Assembly (NCBI GenBank): GCA_021324455.1
Contig: JAJPJA010000035.1
Location: 1-59,149, forward strand
Origin: Pseudomonadota bacterium
Lineage (GTDB): Bacteria; Desulfobacterota; Binatia; Binatales; Binataceae
Direction: 5' to 3'
Length of the DNA stretch: 59,149 nucleotides
Shown: positions 15,892 through 24,591 of the stretch, in pieces
How positions within the stretch are numbered: the first letter of the stretch is position 1
Layout of the letters: the number at the start of each line of letters is the position of its first letter
Made by a program: the position numbers and the translations under genes
The notes under the pieces: model-generated
Told to the model about the DNA's origin: nothing
The model's database searches: none
The model's input: only the letters and a program-made list of their open reading frames with translations

Positions 15892-16344
15892 ATGGCAATC
15901 GAGACCACGACCAAGTTTTATCTGCCCGAAGTGCTGCCGCCCGCCGGACCGGCACCCGACGGCCGCGATTTGGAATACTGGCAAGCGCTCAACCAGCACC
16001 GGATTGTCGTCCAGCGCTGCAACGCGTGCGGCAATCTGCAGATGGAGCCGGAATACATCTGCTACAAATGCCATTCGCTGGACCGCGGATGGCAGGAAGT
16101 GTCGGGCAAGGGGCGCATCTACAGTTGGGTGCGCATCTGGCATCCGGTGCCGCAGGCGCTTAAGGACTCCTGTCCATTCCTGGTCGTGCTGGTGGAGCTG
16201 CCCGACGCCAACGGACTCAGAATCGCCGGCAATCTGCTGGGCGATCCGAATCAGGAAGTGGTGATTGGCGCGCCGGTGGAAGCGGTGTTCGAGGATCACA
16301 AGGAACGCGGCTACACGCTGCTGCAATGGCGCCTGGTGCGTTAG
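15892..16344 (+). CDS. Zn-ribbon/OB-fold (DUF35) acyl-CoA-associated protein
   Basis: This 150-aa protein has an N-terminal zinc ribbon (CNACGNLQ then CYKC) followed by an OB fold (WQEVSGKGRIYSWVRIW and PFLVVLVELPD). DUF35 proteins partner thiolase-like enzymes, and in Ltp2-ChsH2 the DUF35 domain is needed for aldolase function. The ATG at 15892 has GGAGCGAG upstream and lies 11 bp after the thiolase-like stop. A second such pair is at 23406-25014. Confidence 0.88.
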   Translation: MAIETTTKFYLPEVLPPAGPAPDGRDLEYWQALNQHRIVVQRCNACGNLQMEPEYICYKCHSLDRGWQEVSGKGRIYSWVRIWHPVPQALKDSCPFLVVLVELPDANGLRIAGNLLGDPNQEVVIGAPVEAVFEDHKERGYTLLQWRLVR

Positions 16345-16427
16345 CCAAACCATTCATTTCAGACCTGCTTCTGCATCCGCGGTGATTTGCATCCGCCAAT
16401 TACCCTGAAAACAGGATTGGGAGTGCC

Positions 16428-17654
16428 ATGGCAGAAAACAAACCGGCCGAGGGGCCGCTGGCGGGATACAAGGTCGTGGAGCTGGCGATGTGGGCGGCGG
16501 GGCCGATGGTCGGCGGGATTCTGGCCGACTGGGGCGCCGACGTAATCAAGATCGAGCCGGCCGACGGCGACCCGTTCCGCGCGCTCAACCTGCGGCCCGG
16601 CAAGGAAGTCGTGACCGAAACCAGTATCGAGTTTTTGGTCAACAACCGCGCCAAGCGCAGTATCGTGCTCGACGTGCGCACTGAAGAGGGCCGCCGTATC
16701 GCGCTGGAACTGATTCACGACGCCGACATCTTCCTGACCAACCTGCGCTCCAACGCGCTGGAGCGGATGCGCCTGGATTACGACACTGTGCACGCAATGG
16801 AACCCGCGCTGATCTATTGCCATGTCACCGGGTACGGGCTGCGCGGCGAATGGCGCGACCGGGCGGCCTATGACGTGGGTGCATTCTATGCGCGCGCGGG
16901 CGTCGCGGCGACGCTGTTGCCCGAGGGCGACGAGCCGATGATGCGCTGCGGGGCGTTCGGCGACTACTACACCGCGATGTCGGCGGCGGGCGGCGTGTGC
17001 GCGGCAATTGTCGCGCGCCAGCGCACCGGCCGCGGTCAGCGCGTGGCGGCGTCGCTGCTGCGCACCGGAGCGTACGCGATCAGCGCGCATCTGGATCGGA
17101 TCGCGCAGGGCTCGCCGCCGCGCGCGGTCAAGTCGCGGATGGAAATACTCAATCCCATGAACAACTGCTATCGCGACGCGAATGGGAAATGGTTCTGGCT
17201 ACTGGGTTTGCAGGGCGATCGGATGTGGCCGGCGGTCACCCGTATCATCGGCCGTCCGGAACTGGAGCACGACCCCCGCTTCAATTCACTTGAGGCGCGG
17301 GGGCAAAACGTGGCCGAGCTGATGCCGATTCTGGATGAGGCTTTTGCGCGCCGCCCGCTGGCGCAATGGGAACCGATTTTCGAGCGCGAAGACATCTGGT
17401 GGACTCCGGTCAATACCGGCGACGATTTGCTCAATGACCCGCAGATGCGCGCGGCGGGCGGTCTGACGCGGCTGCCCACGGCGCAGGGCAACCAGATCGA
17501 GATCGTCCCTGCCCCGATCGATTTCGAAGAAACCCCATGGAGTATCCGCGCCCCGGCGCCGGAATTGGGGCAGCATACGGAGGAGATTCTGCTCGAGCTG
17601 GGGCATGACTGGGATGAGATCGCGCGGCTCAGGGAGAAGCGGATCATCGACTGA
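16428..17654 (+). CDS. CaiB/BaiF-type (family III) CoA-transferase
   Basis: This is a 408-aa CoA-transferase with the N-terminal segment YKVVELAMWAAGPMVGGIL and GADVIKIEPADGDPFRAL. Then come NNRAKRSIVLDVRTEEG and a likely catalytic Asp in RAAYDVGAFYARAG. It follows the thiolase-like/DUF35 pair by 83 bp in the same direction and could activate the acid substrate of that pair. Its own start is preceded by GGGAGTGCC. The substrate is unknown. Confidence 0.9.
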   Translation: MAENKPAEGPLAGYKVVELAMWAAGPMVGGILADWGADVIKIEPADGDPFRALNLRPGKEVVTETSIEFLVNNRAKRSIVLDVRTEEGRRIALELIHDADIFLTNLRSNALERMRLDYDTVHAMEPALIYCHVTGYGLRGEWRDRAAYDVGAFYARAGVAATLLPEGDEPMMRCGAFGDYYTAMSAAGGVCAAIVARQRTGRGQRVAASLLRTGAYAISAHLDRIAQGSPPRAVKSRMEILNPMNNCYRDANGKWFWLLGLQGDRMWPAVTRIIGRPELEHDPRFNSLEARGQNVAELMPILDEAFARRPLAQWEPIFEREDIWWTPVNTGDDLLNDPQMRAAGGLTRLPTAQGNQIEIVPAPIDFEETPWSIRAPAPELGQHTEEILLELGHDWDEIARLREKRIID

Positions 17655-17809
17655 CTGGCGGAATCGCTGAGGGCCAAGCCGTCAGCCAACCAGCTGGCGT
17701 CGCCGTTCTGATTGCCGCCCCTTCCAACGCTGAAGCCGACAAAGCCGCGCCGGAATGAGCGCGCGCGGAACCGCAGGTGGCGTGCGCGCGGCGACGAGCT
17801 TGAGAACCG

Positions 17810-18259
17810 TCACTCGCCGTCGTCTTTGCCCTGGGCGGCAGGCCATTGGCCCGATTCCATCTCCTTGCCGTACTTGGTCATGACGTCGGCGACCGCGCGC
17901 ATCATGTCCGCGCGCATCTGCATCATCTTGCCCGCCAGCCTGGGGTTGCGCGCCATCATCCGCGTCATATGCTCATGCATCATCATCATCGGCATTCCGC
18001 CCATTTCCATGCCCATGGCGCCGGGCGGCATCTCCATGCCCGGATGCATCCCGCCCATGCCCATCATGCCGCCCATCCGGCCCATCATTGCGCGGCAGGG
18101 ACATGATTCCATCTCCCGCGCTCCCGGACCCGGAGCTTTGGATTGCTGAGCGACGGCCGCCTGCTGCTGCATCTGGCTGTCGCCGCTGCGGACCGAGGCA
18201 AAAACCGCCAGGGCAAAGACTGCGAGCACCAGGATGGCGCGTTTGATCAGAGGCGTCAT
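17810..18259 (-). CDS. Exported methionine-rich protein of unknown function
   Basis: I do not recognise a named family. The 149-aa protein starts with a signal-peptide-like segment (two basic residues, then ILVLAVFALAVFA). It continues into a short Gln/Ala-rich spacer, a CPC motif near residue 53, and about 50 residues dominated by Met, Gly and Pro with a few His (MGRMGGMMGMGGMHPGM and similar). A helical C-terminal part has regularly spaced Met (KMMQMRADMMRAV). Such composition suits periplasmic Cu(I) binding, but no copper genes are adjacent. The ATG has AAGGAG upstream. Confidence 0.7.
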   Translation of the reverse strand: MTPLIKRAILVLAVFALAVFASVRSGDSQMQQQAAVAQQSKAPGPGAREMESCPCRAMMGRMGGMMGMGGMHPGMEMPPGAMGMEMGGMPMMMMHEHMTRMMARNPRLAGKMMQMRADMMRAVADVMTKYGKEMESGQWPAAQGKDDGE

Positions 18260-18354
18260 GACGAATCTCCTTCGGTGAAAGACCTGGTCTTCGGATGCGG
18301 CCAGAGACTACCGATAAGTTTGCTCCGCCGAGGACTGTTCCACAACCCGCATTC

Positions 18355-19371
18355 CTAGCGAAAATGCGGCATCACCTTTTGTGCGAACAGTTCCAGGTAT
18401 GGATTCATCGCCGACGGCGGTAGTCCCGGCGGCACGGTCATGCAGCAGAAATGCTCCACCGGCATCCCCGCGATCTGCTCCTTGATGATCCGCACGGCGG
18501 CGTCGGGCGTCACGATGTTCGCGTAACGCATCGAGCGGAGATCTTCCACGTTTTTGGGATACGGCATCAGGCCGGCGAGGCCGGCTTTCTCCAGTCCGGG
18601 CGCGTAATCCTGAAAGGTGTGCAGGATGTGGGGGCCCAGTTCGCGCCAGGTCTTATCGGGGTCGTTGGAAACCACCAGCCACAGTTGCCCCTCGATAACC
18701 CTGAGTTGATCGGGGTTCCGGCCCGATTCGGACATTTTGGCGCGGCTGGCCTCGTAGATCGCCCGAATTCCGGAGCCGATCAAACCGTCGCCATAGCGCG
18801 CCACGCGTTTGGACGCGGACGGTTTAAGTCCGCCAATCCAGATCGGAGGACGCGGGCGCTGCGTCGGCGGCGGCTCAATCCGCGCGTTCTCGACCTGATA
18901 GTACTTGCCGCGAAAGGTGACGGTTTCGCCTTCCCACAGGCGCCGGACGATCTCCAGGCCCTCGTTGGTGCGGCCGGCGCGCTCCTGGTAGGGGACGCCG
19001 TAGCTTTCGAATTCATTGACCCGATAGCCCAGCCCCACGCCCAGTTCGAAACGCCCGCGCGACAGAACGTCGACCGTGGCGCAATCCTCGGCCAGACGCA
19101 CCGGATTATACAGCGGCATCAGCAGCACGTTGGTGCCGATGCGCATTCGTTTCGTCCTCATCGCCAAGGCGGCGGCGATCACCACCGGTGAGGGCGAATA
19201 GCCGTCGGGCGCGAAATGATGTTCGCTCAGCCAGACACTGTCGTAGCCCAGGCTTTCGGCCCATTGGACCTGATCGATAGTCTCGGCGTAAATGTCGTCA
19301 TACGAGCGGCGCCATTGCGGCGGATTGCGAAAATCCAACCACACCCCAAAGCTTATTTTGGATGAAGTCAC
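18355..19371 (-). CDS. LLM-class flavin-dependent oxidoreductase
   Basis: This 338-aa luciferase-like monooxygenase is a close paralogue of the protein at 45-1052 (FGVWLDFRNPP, VWLSEHH, GRFELGVGLGYR, PPIWIGG). The start is taken as GTG at 19371 because GGAGGTGAG lies 3-7 bp upstream on the minus strand and the homology begins at once; the upstream continuation of the frame is unlike the family. It is divergent from the EthD gene at 19550. The substrate is unknown. Confidence 0.88.
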   Translation of the reverse strand: MTSSKISFGVWLDFRNPPQWRRSYDDIYAETIDQVQWAESLGYDSVWLSEHHFAPDGYSPSPVVIAAALAMRTKRMRIGTNVLLMPLYNPVRLAEDCATVDVLSRGRFELGVGLGYRVNEFESYGVPYQERAGRTNEGLEIVRRLWEGETVTFRGKYYQVENARIEPPPTQRPRPPIWIGGLKPSASKRVARYGDGLIGSGIRAIYEASRAKMSESGRNPDQLRVIEGQLWLVVSNDPDKTWRELGPHILHTFQDYAPGLEKAGLAGLMPYPKNVEDLRSMRYANIVTPDAAVRIIKEQIAGMPVEHFCCMTVPPGLPPSAMNPYLELFAQKVMPHFR

Positions 19372-19549
19372 GGTCTCACCTCCATGCGGCCGGCACCAAG
19401 AGGAGCGGCGGGTTGGCCGGCGCTGGAACTCGCTATCATGGCGCGGCGGCGGGCGGCAAACGTCCGCATCCGTCAATTTCCGTAGCCATGCGCGCGGGGT
19501 TCTGGTATTGCTCTGCCGTTAAGGGATTCGAATGGGAGGTGCCGCCGCG

Positions 19550-20296
19550 ATGAGCGATCAAGTAAAGCGCAGAAAAGTCATGTCACTCATTGCCTGCCAG
19601 GGGAGCGACCGGGCCGCGTTCCGCGACCGCTTTCTCCATCGCCATGCGGAACTGGTTCTGCTGCATTGCCCGCGGATACGGCGCTACGTGGTGAACCTGG
19701 TGGACGTCAAGGCCAAGGTGGTGTTCCGCGGCAGAGAAAGGCCTCCGCATCGCGAGCTGGACCCGCCTCCCTTCGACGTCATCACCGAGATGTGGTTCGA
19801 CAGCTTCGACGACTTCAAGGATCCGGCGCGGCGTTACGCAACCCCGGCGGGTGAAGAATTAATCAACGACGACCTGAAGGAGATGGGCGCGCGCACCTAC
19901 GATTACCTGATCTCGCCGGTGGTGCAGTGGGATCGGGTTGCGCCGGCGGCTTTAGGCGAGCGCACGCCCGGCGTCAAGGCGATGTTCATTTCGCGGCGCT
20001 ATGAGAACCTCGACATCAAGGCGGCGGAAAAAGCCTGGCGCGAGCATCGCATCGCGGCGCAGAAGTATCACAACTATGCGACCCGCTACGTTCAAAACGG
20101 AGTGATCGCGGCGCTCACGCCCGACGCGCCGGTGTGGCACGGATGCGCGGAGCTGTTCTACCCGACGCTGGAGGACCTGGAGCAGCGTTTCGTCGGCGGA
20201 ACGATTGAGGGCGAGATCGAGATTGCCAAGGATGCGGCGCGTTTCGTAGCCGACTCCTATCCGCTGTTTTGCAGCGAGTACGTGCTGCGTTCCTGA
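19550..20296 (+). CDS. EthD-like dimeric alpha-beta barrel protein (two repeats)
   Basis: This 248-aa protein has two similar halves of about 120 residues. Each is an EthD-type ferredoxin-like repeat: MSLIACQGSDRAAFRDRFLHRH...FDVITEMWFDSFDDF in the first, and FISRRYENLDIKAAEKAWREH...VWHGCAELFYPTLEDL in the second. EthD proteins are small companions of oxygenase systems; their chemistry is usually unclear. The ATG at 19550 is chosen because GGGAGGT lies 9 bp upstream; an ATG at 19532 sits ahead of that site. It points away from the monooxygenase at 18355-19371. Confidence 0.8.
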   Translation: MSDQVKRRKVMSLIACQGSDRAAFRDRFLHRHAELVLLHCPRIRRYVVNLVDVKAKVVFRGRERPPHRELDPPPFDVITEMWFDSFDDFKDPARRYATPAGEELINDDLKEMGARTYDYLISPVVQWDRVAPAALGERTPGVKAMFISRRYENLDIKAAEKAWREHRIAAQKYHNYATRYVQNGVIAALTPDAPVWHGCAELFYPTLEDLEQRFVGGTIEGEIEIAKDAARFVADSYPLFCSEYVLRS

Positions 20297-20308
20297 GCAG
20301 TTCCCGAA

Positions 20309-20329
20309 ATTGCGGCGAGTTGCCGCAAT
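20309..20329. terminator. Inverted repeat between convergent EthD and crcB genes
   Basis: A perfect 8-bp stem (ATTGCGGC / GCCGCAAT) with a 5-nt loop lies 13 bp past the EthD stop and touches the crcB stop codon. It could end transcription in both directions. No long T-run is seen. Confidence 0.45.
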
Positions 20330-20700
20330 CAGACCAGGCTGCCCAGGGCGATTCCGCCAATCGCGGCGGCGGCGCCGCCGGCCACGCTGCCCAGCATGTA
20401 CACTCCGCCCAGCAGCATCTCCCCGTCCTGAAGCAGGCGGATCGATTCATATTCGTAGGTGGAAAAGGTCGAGTAGCCGCCGATGAATCCGACCGCGATA
20501 AACAGCCGCCAGTAAGGGCTCAGGCGGGATCTCTCCTGCGCGAAGGCCAGAAAGAATCCGATGATGAAGCTGGCGGTGATATTTATAATCAGAGTTCCGT
20601 AAGGAAATGACACGCCCAGGCGCTCCGCGACCCATCCGCCGACCAGATATCGCGTAACCGAACCCAGCGCGCCGCCCAGCGCCACCATCAAGACCGCCAC
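20329..20700 (-). CDS. crcB: Fluoride ion channel CrcB/Fluc
   Basis: This 123-aa dual-topology membrane channel exports fluoride. It has four hydrophobic helices and the family signatures GGALGSVTRYLVGGW, YGTLIINITASFIIGFF (pore Asn) and GFIGGYSTFSTYEYE (the STFSTxxxE motif with pore Phe residues). It is the second gene of a minus-strand unit behind the DUF190/CBS gene and the fluoride riboswitch, with a 19-bp gap. Being a single-copy gene of this length, it should form homodimers. Confidence 0.96.
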   Translation of the reverse strand: MAVLMVALGGALGSVTRYLVGGWVAERLGVSFPYGTLIINITASFIIGFFLAFAQERSRLSPYWRLFIAVGFIGGYSTFSTYEYESIRLLQDGEMLLGGVYMLGSVAGGAAAAIGGIALGSLV

Positions 20701-20719
20701 CGCGCTCCTCCCTGCGCGC

Positions 20720-22003
20720 TCAACCCAGCAGCGCGCGCATCATCTCGGTGCGCCCGACAATGCCGACCAGGCGGCCCTCGGCGTCGACCACGGGGAGGCG
20801 CTTGGTCCGGGTCTCGGCGGATTTGACCAGGGCGCTCGCCACCGGCATCTCCGCGCGCACCGTAATCGGGTTGGGCGTCATCAGCTCGCGGGCCGAACGG
20901 GCGCGCAGCTTTTGCACGTGCTGACGGGCGGGGCCGCTGATTTTCTCGATCGGCACTTTGGCGGCCAGGATTTCGATTATGCCCGGCCAGTTTTCCCGGC
21001 TGACGCGGGAGATCAGGTCGGAATCGGCGATAATGCCGACGACGCGGCGCTCATTGTCAACCACCACGACCCGCTTGTGCGAGGACGAAACCAGAAGCTG
21101 GAAGATTTCCTCCAAAGTCGCCGATTCATTCACCGCCGGCACTTCGCGCGACATCACGTCGGCGACCGTGGCTTGAGTACCCGCGGGAGGGGCTTCGGGA
21201 TGCCATTGCGGCAGATGCACCGCGGCAATCGTATTGAGGATATCGATGCGGCCCAGGATTCCGATCAGCTTGCCGTCCTTGTCCACCACCGGCAGACGTT
21301 TGAGCTGCCGGTCCACCATCAGACGGGCGGCCTGACCCAAAATCGCGTCCGGCCCGATGGTGATCACCTCCGTGGTCATCACTTCGGACACCTTGCGCTG
21401 CGGATCCCGCAGCGATTTATGGAGCTCCTGGACGAAAGCCGGATCCGCCGCCCGCTTGAGGCTGAGCGCCACCCTGACGCCGGCGCGCTGAAGCAGGTCG
21501 TTGTCGCTGACCATCCCGACCACTGTGCCGTCGGCATCGACCACCGGCAGCGCGGTGTAGTCCTTGTCCAGCAGCAGGCGGACCACTTCGGTGACGGGAC
21601 TGTCGGGCCGGACGGTTACCACCTCGCGCCGCATCACTTCGGATACCTTGACGTCGGGCAGGCCTTCCCTGAATGGCGCGCCCGACTGGATAACCTCGAC
21701 GTCTTCAACCGTGATCAGCGCGTGGGGAGCCATTTCGCGCACCGGGCCGATGACGCGTTCGATGCGCTCGGGGCGATCGACGACCGTGACGACGATCGGC
21801 AGATCCATCGAAAGACGCAAAATGGCCGAGGTGTGAATCACGCTGGAGGCGCCGAAGCCGGCGATGCCGCGGGTAATGGTGGCGCCGCTGCAGCCCTGCC
21901 GCCGCAGCATCTCAAGCATCGCGGTGTAAAGCGCCTGATGGTGATACTGATCGGATTCGCCAAAGAAGATCGTGAGCTGTCTGGCCTTGCCGGTGAACAT
22001 CAC
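20720..22003 (-). CDS. DUF190 protein fused to four CBS domains
   Basis: Residues about 5-105 match DUF190 (LTIFFGESDQYHHQALYTAMLEMLRRQGCSGA split across two strands and a helix), a PII-like fold often encoded beside crcB. Four CBS domains follow at about 118-175, 203-260, 276-332 and 370-427. Each starts with a V(S/A)(E/D)VM- or ELM-type segment and ends in a VVGMVSDNDLL-like segment, making two Bateman modules that probably bind an adenine nucleotide. The protein may sense ion or energy state for CrcB; that is inference. The start is GTG at 22003 or the adjacent ATG at 22000. The fluoride riboswitch lies about 125 bp upstream. Confidence 0.9.
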   Translation of the reverse strand: MMFTGKARQLTIFFGESDQYHHQALYTAMLEMLRRQGCSGATITRGIAGFGASSVIHTSAILRLSMDLPIVVTVVDRPERIERVIGPVREMAPHALITVEDVEVIQSGAPFREGLPDVKVSEVMRREVVTVRPDSPVTEVVRLLLDKDYTALPVVDADGTVVGMVSDNDLLQRAGVRVALSLKRAADPAFVQELHKSLRDPQRKVSEVMTTEVITIGPDAILGQAARLMVDRQLKRLPVVDKDGKLIGILGRIDILNTIAAVHLPQWHPEAPPAGTQATVADVMSREVPAVNESATLEEIFQLLVSSSHKRVVVVDNERRVVGIIADSDLISRVSRENWPGIIEILAAKVPIEKISGPARQHVQKLRARSARELMTPNPITVRAEMPVASALVKSAETRTKRLPVVDAEGRLVGIVGRTEMMRALLG

Positions 22004-22128
22004 GCGCGCGCCTCAGCGGCAGGCAACTCACGGCGGAGCCGCAAAAGATAAACCTGACTTTTCGCCATTAACGGCCTCACCCAGGCGGGCAAGGTCCGAT
22101 GAAGAATAGCCCTACCCGTGTTCACACA

Positions 22129-22181
22129 AGTAGGAGTTATCAGCTCAATGGAAGCGAGCGGTTTCGGTGAACTCCATCACC
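22129..22181 (-). ncRNA. Fluoride riboswitch (crcB motif)
   Basis: Read on the minus strand, the segment opens with GGTGATGGAGTTCACC and closes with GCTGATAACTCCTAC, the conserved ends of the crcB motif. Three pairings are visible: GGTGA with TCACC, GCTC with GAGC around a variable loop, and GGAGT with ACTCC as the long-range pairing. The only clear change from the usual core is GATAAC where GATGAC is common. It lies upstream of the DUF190/CBS-crcB unit on the same strand. No U-run terminator is seen between it and the start codon, so control may act on translation or through Rho. Confidence 0.93.
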
Positions 22182-22199
22182 TTCCGATGTCACCCGATC

Positions 22200-22226
22200 A
22201 ATGTATTGATTCGTTGCTTCAGTCAA
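22200..22226 (-). promoter_or_regulatory. Possible promoter of the fluoride unit
   Basis: On the minus strand TTGACT (22226-22221) and TACATT (22205-22200) are separated by 15 bp, slightly short. A start near 22193 would put the riboswitch aptamer about a dozen bases into the transcript, which is why I list it. Confidence 0.35.
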
Positions 22227-22365
22227 GCGAACCGCGGCGGACAATGCGGCCAGCTCAGCAGGACGCAATCAAGCCGCGGGAAGGAAATTTTCGCCGGCCA
22301 CGCATCGGGCGACGGGTTCGCCGCTTCCATCCGTGATCGAAACTTCCTACAATTAAACTCGTGGA

Positions 22366-23301
22366 ATGAGCACCGCCAGTCTCACCGCTGATGTCACCGC
22401 GCGTAGAACCGCAAGCCTGAGGCGCCGCCGTCAGCCGCCTCTTCCGCTGCGGCCGCTGCATCGCCTGTGGCGCCGTACGATTGACGACATAGAGGTGCGC
22501 AAGGTGACGCTGCCGGTGCGGCTGCTGCCGGCCGCTTTCGAAGGCGTGGCCGCCTGCCAGATCAGCGATTTCCACGTCGATCGGGACGAGGACCTGGTGC
22601 GGCTGGGCCGCGCGGTCGAACTGATCAACCGCCAGCAGCCGGCTTTGGTATTTCTTACCGGCGACTATTTTTCCGGACGCGAGACCATGCGCCGCTATCT
22701 GGCGCCGTTCGGCCGCGAGTTGCGCCAGCTCGATCCCGCGGTCGGCGTGTTCGCGATTGCCGGCAATCACGACCATTGGGCCTCGTTTGACGATATCGCG
22801 CGGACGCTGACGGCAGCCGGAATCGAGGTGCTGAGCAACGAAAGCCGGCGCGTGATCCTCAACGGCGAAGCATTGACGATTGTCGGGATCGACGACTTAT
22901 GGACCCGCCGGGCCGATCCGGCGCGCGCCTTCCGCCATGTGAAACCCGAGGACTGCACGCTGGTGCTGGCGCATAACCCTGACACCGCGCTCTATACGCG
23001 GCATCTTAATCCCGGCGTGATGCTCAGCGGACATACACACGGCGGGGTGGTGCGGCTGCCGTATTATGGCAGTCCGCTCAAATCGATACTGAAGCTGGGC
23101 AAGCAGTTTTACGCCGGGCTCAACCGCTATCGCGACTTCTACATCTACACCAACAGAGGGTTGGGGACGTTCTGGCTGCGAGTGCGGATCAACTGCCGGC
23201 CCGAGGTCTCGCATTTCCGCCTGACCGGCGCATTTCCCCGGCCGCAACACGAAAGCGATCGTCCGCGCCCTCGACGTTCGCGCCGCAAATCCCGCCGGTA
23301 A
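22366..23301 (+). CDS. Metallophosphoesterase (YaeI/LpxG-like)
   Basis: This is a 311-aa calcineurin-like phosphoesterase. The two-metal motifs are visible in order: QISDFHVDRD, FLTGDYFSG, AIAGNHDHW, LVLAHNPD and MLSGHTHGG. This places it with YkuE/YaeI-type enzymes that act on phospholipid or UDP-diacylglucosamine-like substrates at the membrane. The C-terminal GLNRYRDFYIYTNRGLGTFWLRVR fits that group. The N-terminal 40 residues are basic and not clearly hydrophobic, so no signal anchor is obvious. It is divergent from the fluoride unit. Confidence 0.85.
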   Translation: MSTASLTADVTARRTASLRRRRQPPLPLRPLHRLWRRTIDDIEVRKVTLPVRLLPAAFEGVAACQISDFHVDRDEDLVRLGRAVELINRQQPALVFLTGDYFSGRETMRRYLAPFGRELRQLDPAVGVFAIAGNHDHWASFDDIARTLTAAGIEVLSNESRRVILNGEALTIVGIDDLWTRRADPARAFRHVKPEDCTLVLAHNPDTALYTRHLNPGVMLSGHTHGGVVRLPYYGSPLKSILKLGKQFYAGLNRYRDFYIYTNRGLGTFWLRVRINCRPEVSHFRLTGAFPRPQHESDRPRPRRSRRKSRR

Positions 23302-23405
23302 ACGGCGATCCGTAGTTCCCATTGGGCTGATGGCCGTGGCAGGCCGGGCGCCGCTTCCGTTATACTGCGGCACTCGCGCAATCCTTGACCATGGAGGACC
23401 GGCGC

Positions 23406-24587
23406 TTGGCTCATTTCCTCAAAGACAAGGCTTGCGTGGTGGGAGTCGGCGAGACCCGCTATACGCGCGGGACCGATACCACCACGCTGCAGGACGCATT
23501 GCAGGCGTCGGCCAGGGCGCTGGCCGACGCGGGACTCAAACCGCACGACATTGACGGCATCGTATCCAACGCGGGATTGGCGCCCGCGCCGGAAACGCTG
23601 GCCGCCAATTTGGGCGTCCGCGAGCTGAGATTCGCCGTCGGCAACACGGTCGGCGGCGGCGCCGGCGCGTGTGCCGGATTGCAGATCGCCGCCACCGCGA
23701 TCGCCTGCGGGCTTGCGCGCAACGTGCTGATGCCGGTGGGATGGCACAGCTACTCGGGCCTGCGCGTGCGCAAGCTCGGCAGCGAAGTCGATCTGGCCAC
23801 GGTGCCGGGACCAATCGGCGCGACGATCGCGGATTTCTACATGCCGCAGGGGGCGTTTGTGCCGGCGCATTTTTACGGCTGGATGGCAACGCGCTACGTT
23901 CAGGAGTACGGCGTCCGGCCCGAAGCGGCCGGCGCGGTGGCGCTGGCCGCGCGCCGCCATGCTCATCTCAATCCGCTCGCCTACATGCGCGGACGCACGC
24001 TGACCCTGGAGGATTATCTCAACTCGCGCATCGTCTCCTATCCGTTCCGGCTCAACGACTGCTGCCTTGAAACCGACGGCGCCTGCGCCATCGTAATGAC
24101 GTCGGCGCAGCGGGCGCGGGATTTGCCCAAAACCCCGGTATATATTTCCGGATGCGCCGAAGGGCATCCGTATCCTGACGACGATTTCGGCGCCCGCACC
24201 GACCTGTTGCATATCGGACTGACTGACGCGGCGCCCAAGGCGTTCGAGATGGCGCAGGTCCGGCCCGCCGATCTCGACTTTGCCCAGGTCTATGACTGCT
24301 TCACCTACGTGGTGCTGATCGAGCTGGAAGCGCTGGGCGTTTGCGGACGCGGCGAGGCCGGCGACTTCGTGCGCGGCGGACGCATCGAACTTGGCGGCGA
24401 CCTGCCAATCCTGACCCATGGCGGATTGCTGTCGGAGGCGCATCTGGCGGGTGCCTCGCACATCGTGGAGGCGGTCCGGCAACTGCGCCACGAATGCGGC
24501 GAGCGTCAGGTCAAGGACGCCGAAGTGGGCGTGGTGACGGGATGGGGCGATTTCGGCGACGGCAGTATCGCAATCCTGAGGAGATAG
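23406..24587 (+). CDS. Thiolase-superfamily protein (Ltp2-like), probable aldolase
   Basis: This is the second thiolase-like protein of the window (393 aa from this start). It begins LAHFLKDKACVVGVGETRY and has GGGAGACAGLQIAATAIACG where the thiolase nucleophile sits. By eye the cysteine position is Gly or Ala, with a cysteine four residues later. HDCF is replaced by VYDCFTYV, and the C-terminal GHP motif by THGGLLSEAHLAG, as in Ltp2-type aldolases. TTG at 23406 is preferred because GGAGG lies 8 bp upstream and homology begins there; ATG at 23391 contains that very site. The DUF35 partner begins 4 bp after the stop. A TATACT box at 23361 may be a -10. Confidence 0.86.
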   Translation: MAHFLKDKACVVGVGETRYTRGTDTTTLQDALQASARALADAGLKPHDIDGIVSNAGLAPAPETLAANLGVRELRFAVGNTVGGGAGACAGLQIAATAIACGLARNVLMPVGWHSYSGLRVRKLGSEVDLATVPGPIGATIADFYMPQGAFVPAHFYGWMATRYVQEYGVRPEAAGAVALAARRHAHLNPLAYMRGRTLTLEDYLNSRIVSYPFRLNDCCLETDGACAIVMTSAQRARDLPKTPVYISGCAEGHPYPDDDFGARTDLLHIGLTDAAPKAFEMAQVRPADLDFAQVYDCFTYVVLIELEALGVCGRGEAGDFVRGGRIELGGDLPILTHGGLLSEAHLAGASHIVEAVRQLRHECGERQVKDAEVGVVTGWGDFGDGSIAILRR

Positions 24588-24591
24588 ATAA

